Part shown: positions 56,783 through 64,000 of the stretch, piece by piece
Layout: each line of letters starts with the position of its first letter
Position numbering within the stretch: the stretch's first letter is position 1
DNA from: an uncultured Lachnospiraceae bacterium
GTDB taxonomy: Bacteria; Bacillota; Clostridia; Lachnospirales; Lachnospiraceae
NCBI GenBank assembly: GCA_900316855.1
Contig: ONEK01000003.1
Coordinates: 62,001-126,000 of the forward strand
DNA: 64,000 nucleotides
Reading direction: 5' to 3'
The notes under the pieces: model-generated
What the model was told of the DNA's origin: nothing
Seen by the model: the letters and a program-made list of their open reading frames with translations, nothing else
The model's database searches: none
Program-made: the position numbers and the translations under genes

Positions 56783-58492
56783 TCAGCTCCTTGCCGCAAA
56801 CTCCTCCGGCAGACCCTCCAGCACCCGGAGGAGATCCCTTGCCATGACGCTCCGGGCATCCCCTGAGAGTCCGGCCGCTTTCACCCCCGCAAGGCCGTGC
56901 AGGTAAGCGCCCGCGGCAGCGGCGTCAAACGCGCGCATCCCCTGCGCGAGAAGGGCTGTCACCATACCGGCGAGCACATCGCCCGAGCCCGCCTTTGACA
57001 GGGCGTTCGTTCCGGACGTGTTCAGGTAAACCTTCCTCTCATCATACGACACAACCGTGCTTCTTGCATCCTTGCACAGGATCGTGCAGTGGTGGAGCTT
57101 CGCAAAATTTTTCAGCCATGTCGCAGGATCCTCCTTCAGCTCACCGGTTTCGATCCTGAGGAGAGCCGCACACTCCGCCATATGCGGCGTCAGGATCACG
57201 GGGATGCTCTCTGCGCAGGCACGAAGGAGAGCGTACAGGTCGTTCTCCGCAATGAGCCGGATCGCGTCCGCGTCGAGGACGAGACCCTTCAGCTTCGACG
57301 GCGCCTCCAGGAGGAGCTCCGTCACGATCTCCTTCGCGGCTTCACTCTTCGACAGGCCGGGGCCCGCGAGCGCATAGCCCGCCCAGCCGAGGTTTTTCTG
57401 CAGGGCTTCCCGCGCGCTCTGCGCGGAGGAACCGCTATATGTATCGAGCAATGCCTCGGGAAGCGTCTCCTGCAGGATCTCCCGGTTCTCACGCACCGTC
57501 AGCACCTTCACCATGCCGGCGCCCGTGCGGTAGGCGGCTCCCGCCGCCATGACGCACGCACCGGCAACGTTGAGGCTCCCCGCGATGACGAGGACCTTGC
57601 CGTTCGTTCCCTTGTTGCCGGCGGGGTCCCGCTCCGGCAGGATCCGCTCCGGCGGATCCTCCTGCGGCAGATACGTGAACATCTCAGGCTTTGCCTGCAG
57701 TGCCTTCTTCGTGATGCCGATCGGGCGGCATACGACCTTTCCGCAGGCCCTGCATCCGGGATAGAGGAAATGTCCCCTTTTATAAAAGGCAAACGTCACG
57801 GTCTCATCCGCGCGCACGCACTCCCCGAGGATGCGCCCGTCCGAGCTGCTGACACCTGACGGAATATCCACGGCAAGCACCGCCGCGCCGCCCTGCTCCC
57901 GGACCCGGTTCATTCCCTGCACCGCGGACAGCGCGTCCCCTTCAAGATCTCTTGAGAGTCCGGTCCCGAACAGCGCGTCCACGATAAGGTCCGGAGCAAA
58001 CGCATCCAGCGCTTCCTGTGAAAACGGCTCCTCCCTGCAGCCGTACGCGTGCAGCGTATGGAGCTGTGCCCGAAGAGGCGTGCCCTCCTTGGGCGGAGCC
58101 ATCGTAAACACGCGGACGAGCACCTGCCGGTGCCCGCAGCCTCCTGCTGTACTGTCCTCCAGAAGGAGCCTTGCGGCACACGCGCCGTCCGCGCCGTTAT
58201 TGCCTTTTCCGCACACGAATGCGGCCCTGAAGGCTCTTCCTGAGCCGGTTCCGGTGTTTTCCCTGCAGTCACCTGTGCGGCCGGACTCCGCGCCGGCCCC
58301 TGCGGCACATGTTTCACCGGCTGTTACAGATCCGGCCGGCGGCACCGGTCTGCCCGTATCAAGGATCGCGTACACTTCATCCCGCACAGCCATCGCCGCG
58401 CGCTCCATCAGCACCGCCGCGGGGATACCCAGCTTCTCACTCGCCGTGCGGTCCGCCTGTGCCATCTCCTGTGCTGTCAGCAGTAATTCCAA
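56783..58492 (-). CDS. nnr: Bifunctional NAD(P)H-hydrate epimerase/dehydratase
   Basis: Repair enzyme of 569 residues for hydrated NAD(P)H. The N-terminal epimerase (YjeF-N, about 1-265) includes MELLLTAQEMAQADRTASEKLGI and DALFGTGLSRDLEGD. The C-terminal ADP-dependent dehydratase (about 290-569) has GNKGTNGKVLVIAGSLNVAGA, LTPHMAECAALL and KAGSGDVLAGMVTALLAQG, with the AYLHGLAGVKA end. A Gly/Ala-rich insert interrupts the first domain near residues 50-85. It lies between rex and alr, a sensible place for a dinucleotide repair gene under redox control. Confidence 0.94.
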   Translation of the reverse strand: MELLLTAQEMAQADRTASEKLGIPAAVLMERAAMAVRDEVYAILDTGRPVPPAGSVTAGETCAAGAGAESGRTGDCRENTGTGSGRAFRAAFVCGKGNNGADGACAARLLLEDSTAGGCGHRQVLVRVFTMAPPKEGTPLRAQLHTLHAYGCREEPFSQEALDAFAPDLIVDALFGTGLSRDLEGDALSAVQGMNRVREQGGAAVLAVDIPSGVSSSDGRILGECVRADETVTFAFYKRGHFLYPGCRACGKVVCRPIGITKKALQAKPEMFTYLPQEDPPERILPERDPAGNKGTNGKVLVIAGSLNVAGACVMAAGAAYRTGAGMVKVLTVRENREILQETLPEALLDTYSGSSAQSAREALQKNLGWAGYALAGPGLSKSEAAKEIVTELLLEAPSKLKGLVLDADAIRLIAENDLYALLRACAESIPVILTPHMAECAALLRIETGELKEDPATWLKNFAKLHHCTILCKDARSTVVSYDERKVYLNTSGTNALSKAGSGDVLAGMVTALLAQGMRAFDAAAAGAYLHGLAGVKAAGLSGDARSVMARDLLRVLEGLPEEFAARS

Positions 58493-58570
58493 TTTTCACC
58501 TCCGGCCGCCGCCTTTCATGCAAACCGCGGCACCGCCGGAATCCCGGATGTGCCGCAGTCTGATGTCACA

Positions 58571-59224
58571 CTATTGCTTTTTCTTCCTTCTGCCTTCCTC
58601 GTGCTGCCTTATGTTGTACGACAGGCGCATGAGTGAATCCGACAGATGGACGTTTTCCACCTGGATGGAATCCGGCACCGCAAGGTCGCAGTGTGCGAAA
58701 TTCCAGATGGCCCGGATCGGCGTCGCGGCAAGAACCTGCGCGACCTTCACCGCCTCCTGCTTCGGAATCGTCAGGACGACGATGTCAATCTTCTCCCTTT
58801 CGATCACGTCCGCCATCTGATCCATGGCGTAGACGGGGATGCCCGCGATATCCGTCCCGACCTTCGCCGGGTTGACATCAAACGCCGCCTTGAAGAAAAA
58901 TCCCCTGTTCCGGTAGTTCATATACCCTACCAGCGCGCTTCCCAGGTTCCCCGCGCCGATGAGAATCATGTTGTGCGCGTGGTCGAGCCCGAGGATCTTG
59001 CCGATCTCCCTGTACAGGTACTCCGTGTTATAGCCGTAGCCCTGCTGCCCGAAGCCGCCGAAATGATTGAAATCCTGACGGATCTGCGACGCCGTGACGT
59101 GCATCAGCTTCGAGAGCTCCTGCGACGAGATCCGTTCCACGCCCTCGTCCTTGAGATCCCCCAGATATCGATAATAACGCGGCAGCCTTGAAACCACTGC
59201 CTGCGAAATCTCCTTAGTCTCCAT
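58571..59224 (-). CDS. rex: Redox-sensing transcriptional repressor Rex
   Basis: NADH/NAD+ ratio sensor of 217 residues. An N-terminal winged helix (ISQAVVSRLPRYYRYLGDL...ISSQELSKLMHVTASQIRQDFNHFG) precedes the Rossmann domain (NMILIGAGNLGSALVGY). The C-terminal swapped helix lies in RLSYNIRQHEEG. When NADH is low it represses fermentation genes. The start METKEISQAV at 59224 is chosen over the longer open frame, with GGGGGAAG before it. A good Rex operator overlaps its own promoter (59284-59301), so it probably represses itself. nnr and alr follow downstream. Confidence 0.96.
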   Translation of the reverse strand: METKEISQAVVSRLPRYYRYLGDLKDEGVERISSQELSKLMHVTASQIRQDFNHFGGFGQQGYGYNTEYLYREIGKILGLDHAHNMILIGAGNLGSALVGYMNYRNRGFFFKAAFDVNPAKVGTDIAGIPVYAMDQMADVIEREKIDIVVLTIPKQEAVKVAQVLAATPIRAIWNFAHCDLAVPDSIQVENVHLSDSLMRLSYNIRQHEEGRRKKKQ

Positions 59225-59271
59225 CGATCTTCCCCCTGTCGAACCGAAACTTCTGCAAAAATTCACAATTC

Positions 59272-59301
59272 ATAGTACATCAATTGTTAAATTCTTGTCA
59301 A
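59272..59301 (-). promoter_or_regulatory. rex promoter with overlapping Rex operator
   Basis: -35 TTGACA (59301-59296), spacer 18, -10 TACTAT (59277-59272) on the minus strand. The 18-bp near-palindrome TTGACAA-N4-TTAACAA (59301-59284) matches the clostridial Rex consensus TTGTTAA-N4-TTAACAA except for two bases. It covers the -35, so bound Rex would block polymerase. Confidence 0.75.
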
Positions 59302-59394
59302 ACGCTCCGGTATCCGGGGGAGCTTCCCCGACGGCAGCTTCTCCTGCACTATGCTGCGGGGCTTTAAGTGCATCACACAGCTGCTGTCTTTAAA

Positions 59395-59700
59395 TCAGAT
59401 CTCGTAGTCGATGCAGACTCTCTGCTTCGTATTCGGACGGACGACGCCGTTCGCCACCTTCAGGTGTTCCGGATGCACGGCGTAGCCCTTCAGCGCCTCC
59501 GGACTCTCGAGCGTGCAGTCCAGCATGACATCCGCGTTGGACGAAGGCAGCAGCCCCTGCGCCTGCACATGGATTTCCAGAAGTCCCGGGACCTTCCCCT
59601 TCAGGGACTCCAGGCCCTCCTTGATCCGCAGACGGACCTTCGCCTTCTCCTCCTCGCTCAGCTCGTCCTTGAGCTGCCACAAAATAATATGCTTTACCAC
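59395..59700 (-). CDS. Dabb (stress-responsive A/B barrel) domain protein
   Basis: Small protein of 101 residues that is one Dabb domain: MVKHIILWQLKDELSEEEKA, a helix with LESLKGKVPGLLEIHV, then DVMLDCTLESPEALKGYAVHPEHLKV and the Val/Asp-rich end. The dimeric ferredoxin-like fold occurs in stress proteins and small enzymes. Function here is unknown. It stands alone between rex and the divergent toxin-antitoxin genes. The sequence AAGGAGGATTTTATTGTGG before the start provides a strong ribosome site. Confidence 0.85.
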   Translation of the reverse strand: MVKHIILWQLKDELSEEEKAKVRLRIKEGLESLKGKVPGLLEIHVQAQGLLPSSNADVMLDCTLESPEALKGYAVHPEHLKVANGVVRPNTKQRVCIDYEI

Positions 59701-59827
59701 AATAAAATCCTCCTTACGAGCTCGCTCTTATGGGCTTGCCCGTTGCCGATTTGGTACTTTTGGCCCTTATGTCATCTTACCATAGACAAACGGGGCAGCG
59801 GGCACGGAATTGCCGCGAACTTTTTAC

Positions 59828-59856
59828 TTGATAGCACTTCCCCCATTCTTTATAAT
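59828..59856 (+). promoter_or_regulatory. Promoter of the toxin-antitoxin operon
   Basis: TTGATA at 59828-59833 and a perfect TATAAT at 59851-59856, 17 bp apart, end 22 bp before the antitoxin start. Confidence 0.8.
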
Positions 59857-59878
59857 TTGTTGCGAGGAGGTAAAAGCT

Positions 59879-60121
59879 ATGAGCACCATCGAAGCAACTG
59901 TATCCATGCTCGAAACAATGCCGGAAGAAGCTCAGCGCAAGGTTCTTTCCTATACACAGGAACTGTTCCTGTCTGAACGTCCTGCCAGTCCTTTTACTCC
60001 TAAGTCCAAAGCGCAGATCCTTTCCGAGCTTGACGAATCTGAAAGGCAGCGAAGGGACGGTAAATGTCAGGACGCTGCGTCTGCCGTCATGGAATTGAGG
60101 AAGCAGCATGGATTCCTATGA
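59879..60121 (+). CDS. Type II antitoxin, partner of a ParE/RelE-family toxin
   Basis: The 80-residue protein is predicted helical: STIEATVSMLETMPEEAQRKVLSYTQELFL, then a Pro-rich hinge, then a helix with SELDESERQRRDGKCQDAASAVMELRKQHGFL. The N-terminal half would dimerise or bind DNA and the C-terminal half would wrap the toxin. Recognition rests on size, operon layout and the overlapping toxin gene more than on a named family. GAGGAGG and a strong promoter precede it. Base composition is clearly more A+T-rich than in neighbouring genes, suggesting transfer. The start at 59879 replaces a longer open frame without a ribosome site. Confidence 0.75.
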   Translation: MSTIEATVSMLETMPEEAQRKVLSYTQELFLSERPASPFTPKSKAQILSELDESERQRRDGKCQDAASAVMELRKQHGFL

Positions 60122-60437
60122 TGTCATTCTCTCGGAACCGGCTAAGATCCAGTTAAATAGCTATATAAATTATATTCAGTATACCCTTTTCAATAACCAG
60201 GCTGCTGACGCTGTACTTGTTGATGTACTTGAAACCATCCATGCTCTGAAGTCAACGGCAGGCAGCCTGCGGTTTTGTGACGATCCCGACCTGAAGTCAA
60301 GAGGATATCGCAAAATCAGTCTTTCCTCTCATGATTACATGATGCTGTACAAGCTGGAAGGCCGTACAGCCTGTATTGACGGCATCTACCATCAGATGCA
60401 GGATTACGAGAATCTGTTTCGCAATAGCATTCAATAA
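60108..60437 (+). CDS. Type II toxin, ParE/RelE superfamily
   Basis: The 109-residue protein has the ParE/RelE layout: SYDVILSEPAKIQLNSYINYIQ at the start, a central loop (LKSTAGSLRFCDDPDLKSRGYRKISLSS) with basic residues, then the strand DYMMLYKLEGRTACIDGIYHQMQDYENLF. ParE members poison gyrase and RelE members cut mRNA, and the sequence does not clearly decide between them. It overlaps the antitoxin by 14 bp in another frame. The A+T-rich composition matches the antitoxin. Confidence 0.85.
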   Translation: MDSYDVILSEPAKIQLNSYINYIQYTLFNNQAADAVLVDVLETIHALKSTAGSLRFCDDPDLKSRGYRKISLSSHDYMMLYKLEGRTACIDGIYHQMQDYENLFRNSIQ

Positions 60438-60584
60438 GCCATGCTCTGCTGAAATAAATAGATCTGCGCCCGCATCCGCCTGATCAGCTTTGTCTTCAGG
60501 TTCAGTTAAGCCTGCTGGCGTATTATTAACAATAACGAAGCCGGGATCAATGCGGTTACGGACCGAAGAATTTCTGGAGGCAGA

Positions 60585-61262
60585 ATGAAATTATTACTTG
60601 CGGAAGATGAAGTCGAGCTTTCAAACGCACTGACCGCGATTCTGAAGCATTCCGGCTACACGGTGGACGCCGTCTATGACGGGCAGGACGCGCTCGACTA
60701 CGCTCTGATCGGCGGCTATGACGGCCTGGTCCTGGATATCATGATGCCGCGCCTCGACGGCTGGGAGGTATTGAAGCGCGTCCGCGCGAAGGGAATCTCC
60801 ACGCCCGCCCTGTTCCTCACGGCGAAATCGGAGACCGAGGACAAGATCCGCGGCCTCGACCTCGGCGCCGACGACTATCTCACGAAGCCCTTCGAGATGG
60901 GCGAGCTCCTTGCGAGGATCCGCGCCATGACGCGGCGCCGGGAAGAATTCACCCAGCCCTCGCTCACCTGCGGTAATCTTACCCTGAACCGGGCGAGCTG
61001 CGAGCTCTCCGTCACCGGCAGGGACCCGGTAAGACTTGCCGCGCGCGAATTCCAGATGATGGAGATGCTCCTGGAGTCCCCGGGGCGCGTTATCTCCGTC
61101 AATACGTTCATGGACCGGATCTGGGCGGACGGCGACGCCGACACCGATATTGTCTGGGTCTACATCAGCAACCTCCGGAAGAAGCTGAAAAGTCTCGGCG
61201 CCGACGTGGAAATCCGCTCGACAAGGGGCCTCGGCTACTCCGTCGGCACAGCTGCGCACTGA
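60585..61262 (+). CDS. OmpR-family response regulator
   Basis: The 225-residue regulator has a receiver domain with acidic pocket Glu7-Asp8 and phospho-acceptor Asp51 (LVLDIMMPRLDGWEVL). The conserved Thr lies in LFLTAKSETEDK and the Lys in DDYLTKPFEMGELLARIRAM. A C-terminal winged helix (about 127-225) follows, with DTDIVWVYISNLRKKL and EIRSTRGLGYSV. TGGAGG lies before the ATG. The partner kinase starts 74 bp downstream. The signal and targets are unknown. Confidence 0.95.
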   Translation: MKLLLAEDEVELSNALTAILKHSGYTVDAVYDGQDALDYALIGGYDGLVLDIMMPRLDGWEVLKRVRAKGISTPALFLTAKSETEDKIRGLDLGADDYLTKPFEMGELLARIRAMTRRREEFTQPSLTCGNLTLNRASCELSVTGRDPVRLAAREFQMMEMLLESPGRVISVNTFMDRIWADGDADTDIVWVYISNLRKKLKSLGADVEIRSTRGLGYSVGTAAH

Positions 61263-61336
61263 GCGAGCTTCGCAATCCATTCCTGTCTGACAGTCCGAAA
61301 GCCGTCCGGAACCGCCCGGTATTTTCGAAGATCATA

Positions 61337-62845
61337 ATGAGCAGAAACCATCTTCCGAAAAATCCATCCATGGTCTTACGCCTTCGCAGGAAATTTGTCC
61401 TGACCGCCATGACATCGCTCCTCATCGTGCTGGTACTCATCATCGGCGGCATTAACCTTCTGAATTTCGTCCAGACGGACCGCCGCATCGACGAGAAGCT
61501 CCGGACGCTCATGGCAAACGACGGCACGTTTCCCATCCCTGACGACCCGAAGGATTTCGGAAAGGGAGACCTGCAGGGAGCGCCCGGCGCCATCCTCCCG
61601 AAGGATAACGCGTCGTCCCTCTTCCCGAAGCCGGATTCCATGGACCGCAACCGCAGGGCGGAGGCGCCCTTCGAGACCCGGTACTTCTCCGTTACGTTCC
61701 ATGAGGACGGCACCGTCGCGGACACGGAGGTCTCCCATATCGCGTCCGTGACCGCGTCCGAAGCACAGGAGGTGGCAATTTCCGTCGCGTCCGCGGATGC
61801 AGGCTCCGCATCCGGTACTTCCGTCAGCACCGCAGGCGGCACGTCCCCGGAAGCCTCATCCGGTTCATCCTCCGGAACAGATTCCAGCATCTTTTCGGAC
61901 ACCTTCCGGAGCGGGCGCTGTGCCTACGCGGGCTCCTACAAGTATCTCACCGGCACGGATTCCTCCGGCAGGCCGCTCATCGTCTTCATTGAGTGCAGCT
62001 CCATGCTGGGGAATGTGCGTCAGCTCCTCGTCATCACGCTCGGCATCGGCGCCGCGGCGCTCGCGGGGATGTTCGTCCTCGTCATCCTGTTCTCCGGAAA
62101 GGCGGTCGCTCCCGTCGTGGAATCGCTGGAGAAGCAGAAGCGCTTCATCTCCGACGCGGGCCACGAGCTGAAAACGCCCCTCTCCGTCATCTCCGCCAAC
62201 GTGGATGTTCTCGAGATGACCGGGGAGAAAAACGACTGGACGAGAAGCATCCGGAACCAGGTAAAGCGCATGACGGATCTTGTCAACAATCTCCTCACGC
62301 TCTCCCGCATGGAGGAGACAGGTATTGTCCATGTCTTTGAGGACCAGGACCTGTCCGCCATTGTCACCGACGCGGCATCGACGTATGAAACCGTTGCCGT
62401 CTCCCTGGGAAAGCAGCTCTCCTTAAGCATCACACCGGGCCTTCATGTCAAGGGCGAGGCAAGGTCACTCTCGCAGCTCGTCTTACTCCTTCTCGACAAC
62501 GCCATGAAATATTCCAGCGAAGGCGGGACCGTTTCACTCCGGCTAGAGCCGGAAACCGGAGCGCGGAACCGGCAGATCCGCCTCGAGGTATCGAATCCGT
62601 GCGATACGATTCCGGACGGCAATCTCGACCGGCTCTTCGACCGCTTCTATCGAGCGGACGAATCCAGGAGCCGCAAAACCGGCGGCTACGGCATCGGCCT
62701 CTCCGCGGCACGCGCCATACTGGAAGCGCACGGCGGCACCATTGCCGCGGTCCGCGACGGCGACCGCCTCATCCGCTTCATCGCCCGCTTCCCCGCTTCC
62801 TCTGCCGCCGCAGAAAGGGTCTCATCACGCAAGGAATTGCCATAG
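61337..62845 (+). CDS. Sensor histidine kinase
   Basis: Membrane kinase of 502 residues. TM1 is about 20-45 and TM2 about 229-253, enclosing a 180-residue extracellular part with a Ser/Ala/Gly-rich stretch at 136-185. No full HAMP domain is visible. The kinase core has phospho-acceptor His276 in FISDAGHELKTPLSVISANVDVLE, the N-box LLLDNAMKYSSEGG, and the G-boxes RFYRADESRSRKTGGYGIGLSAARAI. It should phosphorylate the adjacent OmpR-type regulator. The low-complexity extracellular segment suggests a surface or envelope signal. A terminator follows at 62934-62970. Confidence 0.94.
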   Translation: MSRNHLPKNPSMVLRLRRKFVLTAMTSLLIVLVLIIGGINLLNFVQTDRRIDEKLRTLMANDGTFPIPDDPKDFGKGDLQGAPGAILPKDNASSLFPKPDSMDRNRRAEAPFETRYFSVTFHEDGTVADTEVSHIASVTASEAQEVAISVASADAGSASGTSVSTAGGTSPEASSGSSSGTDSSIFSDTFRSGRCAYAGSYKYLTGTDSSGRPLIVFIECSSMLGNVRQLLVITLGIGAAALAGMFVLVILFSGKAVAPVVESLEKQKRFISDAGHELKTPLSVISANVDVLEMTGEKNDWTRSIRNQVKRMTDLVNNLLTLSRMEETGIVHVFEDQDLSAIVTDAASTYETVAVSLGKQLSLSITPGLHVKGEARSLSQLVLLLLDNAMKYSSEGGTVSLRLEPETGARNRQIRLEVSNPCDTIPDGNLDRLFDRFYRADESRSRKTGGYGIGLSAARAILEAHGGTIAAVRDGDRLIRFIARFPASSAAAERVSSRKELP

Positions 62846-62933
62846 TCAATAGCCCGATCCTATAAAGGGTCGTGTCTTGTCGTGTCTTCAGCCGGATCAG
62901 AGCATGCAGAGGAAATCACATCCTCTCAGGCGA

Positions 62934-62970
62934 AAAACGCGGAAAGCGCTCCCGGCGCCTTCCGCGTTTT
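62934..62970. terminator. Bidirectional terminator between kinase and SH3-domain genes
   Basis: AAAACGCGGAA pairs with TTCCGCGTTTT, with GCGC/GCGC inside, between two converging genes. A- and T-runs on both sides allow it to act in both directions. Confidence 0.85.
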
Positions 62971-62994
62971 GCTGTTACTGAGTTTTGTTCCTGT

Positions 62995-64000
62995 CTACTT
63001 TTTCTTCTTCGGCGCCTTCGGCTTTTTCGCGAAGAGCTTCTTCTTCGGCTTGCCGCCCTTTGCGGCCGCGCCTTCCGCTGCTCCCTCCGTTCCCGCATCA
63101 GGCGCTCCCTCCGCGCCGGCAGCCTTTGCCTTCTTCTTTTTCAGGATGATGAGCAGCAGCAGTACCACCACCGCACCGGCAACACCGCCGACGATCGGGA
63201 TGATCGGAAGCTTCTCCAGGATGCCGGGAAGGCCCTTCTTCCCGGTGCTTCCCTCGGTCGCGCCGATCGTCGCGCCCTCGGTCGAGGCAACGGTCACTGC
63301 CTCCGTCGAGCTCTCCGAGGCATCCTCCGCCGTGATGGCTTCCGAGGAAGCCTCCGCCTGCTCCGTGCCGTCCTCCGTTACATCCGAGCCCTCGGAGGAG
63401 TTCTCAATGCCGCTGTCTCCCGCTTCATCCGGTCCGTTGGCAAGCGCCACGGGATTCCCCTCGGAGTCCACGACGGTAAACAGTCCGCCGTAGTCCATGG
63501 ACTCCGGCATTTCTTCCGTCTGGGACAGGGCGATCCAGCCGTTCTGGTTGTTGTACGCGGTATAACCCCACTGCCCGCCCTCGGGCGCCTCCTGCACCGT
63601 TTCGATGTGCAGCACCGTCCCGGTCGGGATCGGGGAGGACAGCATCAGCTCGTTATTGAAGCCCGCGCCGTTCCGGAGGTTCACACCGTCCGCCGCGGAC
63701 ACAGTCACGTAGTAATCACTCCGGTCTGCCACCGTCGTTCCGGTGATGGCCGTATGCTCCTCCTCCGTCGTATTGCCCCGCGTTGTCTGGGACAGCGCGA
63801 TATAACCGCTGATGCCCTGATACGTCGTCTGACCCCAGAGGTTTCCCGTATCCTCCGCGCGCTCCGTGCTCATGATCTGCAGGATCGTACCGGTCGGGAT
63901 CATGGAATTCAGCGCCAGATTGTACCGCGTGCCGGGACCCTGCCGCAGATACACACCGCCGTCCTGCGCGGTCACCGTCACTGTAAACGCCTGCCCCGCG
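62995..64000 (-). CDS. SH3-domain cell-surface protein with C-terminal anchor (N-terminus beyond window)
   Basis: The frame is still open at base 64000, so the N-terminus, probably with a signal peptide, is missing. Two bacterial SH3 repeats are visible: GGVYLRQGPGTRYNLALNSM.PTGTILQI and DGVNLRNGAGFNNELMLSSP.PTGTVLHI, each followed by a WGYTAY/WGQTTY strand. A Ser/Thr/Glu-rich stalk follows, then a membrane span (PIVGGVAGAVVVLLLLIILKKKK) and a basic cytoplasmic tail ending KAPKKKK. SH3 repeats of this type bind peptidoglycan, so a wall-associated envelope protein is likely. The GTG at 63981 is not its true start. Confidence 0.85.
   Translation of the reverse strand, partial: AGQAFTVTVTAQDGGVYLRQGPGTRYNLALNSMIPTGTILQIMSTERAEDTGNLWGQTTYQGISGYIALSQTTRGNTTEEEHTAITGTTVADRSDYYVTVSAADGVNLRNGAGFNNELMLSSPIPTGTVLHIETVQEAPEGGQWGYTAYNNQNGWIALSQTEEMPESMDYGGLFTVVDSEGNPVALANGPDEAGDSGIENSSEGSDVTEDGTEQAEASSEAITAEDASESSTEAVTVASTEGATIGATEGSTGKKGLPGILEKLPIIPIVGGVAGAVVVLLLLIILKKKKAKAAGAEGAPDAGTEGAAEGAAAKGGKPKKKLFAKKPKAPKKKK

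Overview
The window looks like a chromosomal segment of a high-G+C member of the Clostridia, most likely a Lachnospiraceae. This rests on gene content and order, not on any database search. The pointers are a Rex redox repressor with a matching operator, an NfnAB bifurcating transhydrogenase, YebC, a YbeY-PhoH pair, a LarE-LarB fusion, archaeal-type Asd, a C39-like peptidase beside an oligopeptide ABC transporter, and strong Shine-Dalgarno sites. No phage, IS transposase, rRNA operon or CRISPR array was seen.

Layout. 1-9157 (minus strand): truncated amidohydrolase, purine nucleoside phosphorylase, a serine hydrolase, a left-handed beta-helix protein, topoisomerase III, then asd and argH. 9365-9478: a tRNA-Thr with terminator. 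9621-13241 (minus): serC-serA-DUF1015, a serine biosynthesis unit. 13564-19265 (minus): an L,D-transpeptidase and branched-chain amino acid genes leuB-ilvD-ilvB. 19417-19785: yajC. 19908-28242 (plus): a promoter with an attenuator-like leader, an M20 peptidase, a C39-like peptidase and a complete Opp-type peptide importer (binding protein, two ATPases, two permeases). This block lies between tgt and yajC, which are neighbours in many bacteria. 28260-42305 (minus): tgt, aroC, a beta-propeller lactonase, a histidine phosphatase, the larE-larB fusion, proA, 5-formyl-THF cyclo-ligase, proB, two FAD oxidoreductases and a lipid-flippase-like membrane protein. 42348-48577 (minus): ybeY, phoH, nfnB, nfnA, a zinc-ribbon membrane protein and folD. 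48626-59700 (minus): ftsK with a very long linker, a small acidic protein, yebC, a CBS-domain protein, alr, nnr, rex and a Dabb protein. 59828-60437 (plus): an A+T-rich toxin-antitoxin pair. 60585-62845 (plus): a two-component system. 62995-64000 (minus): an SH3-domain surface protein that runs off the window.

The most unusual feature is a family of modular hairpin elements between co-directional genes, at about 1631-1701, 7652-7783, 13256-13555, 21940-21954, 24955-25083, 26120-26207, 27165-27345, 32590-32744 and 52955-53092. Each full copy carries up to four stem-loops in fixed order (A, B, C, D in the direction of transcription). D sits just before the Shine-Dalgarno of the next gene. Stem sequences differ between copies but stay paired. 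The A and C tetraloops are nearly constant (NGAT and CTTC/CTGC). In several copies the A stem begins inside the upstream gene, so it encodes the last residues of that protein. Other repeats include a 236-bp imperfect inverted repeat between ilvD and ilvB, a 47-bp dispersed repeat found twice, and tandem copies of a gene's 3' end at 46170-46269.

Most genes are biosynthetic housekeeping on the minus strand in long co-directional runs. The plus-strand peptide-uptake block and the toxin-antitoxin/two-component block are the accessory parts.
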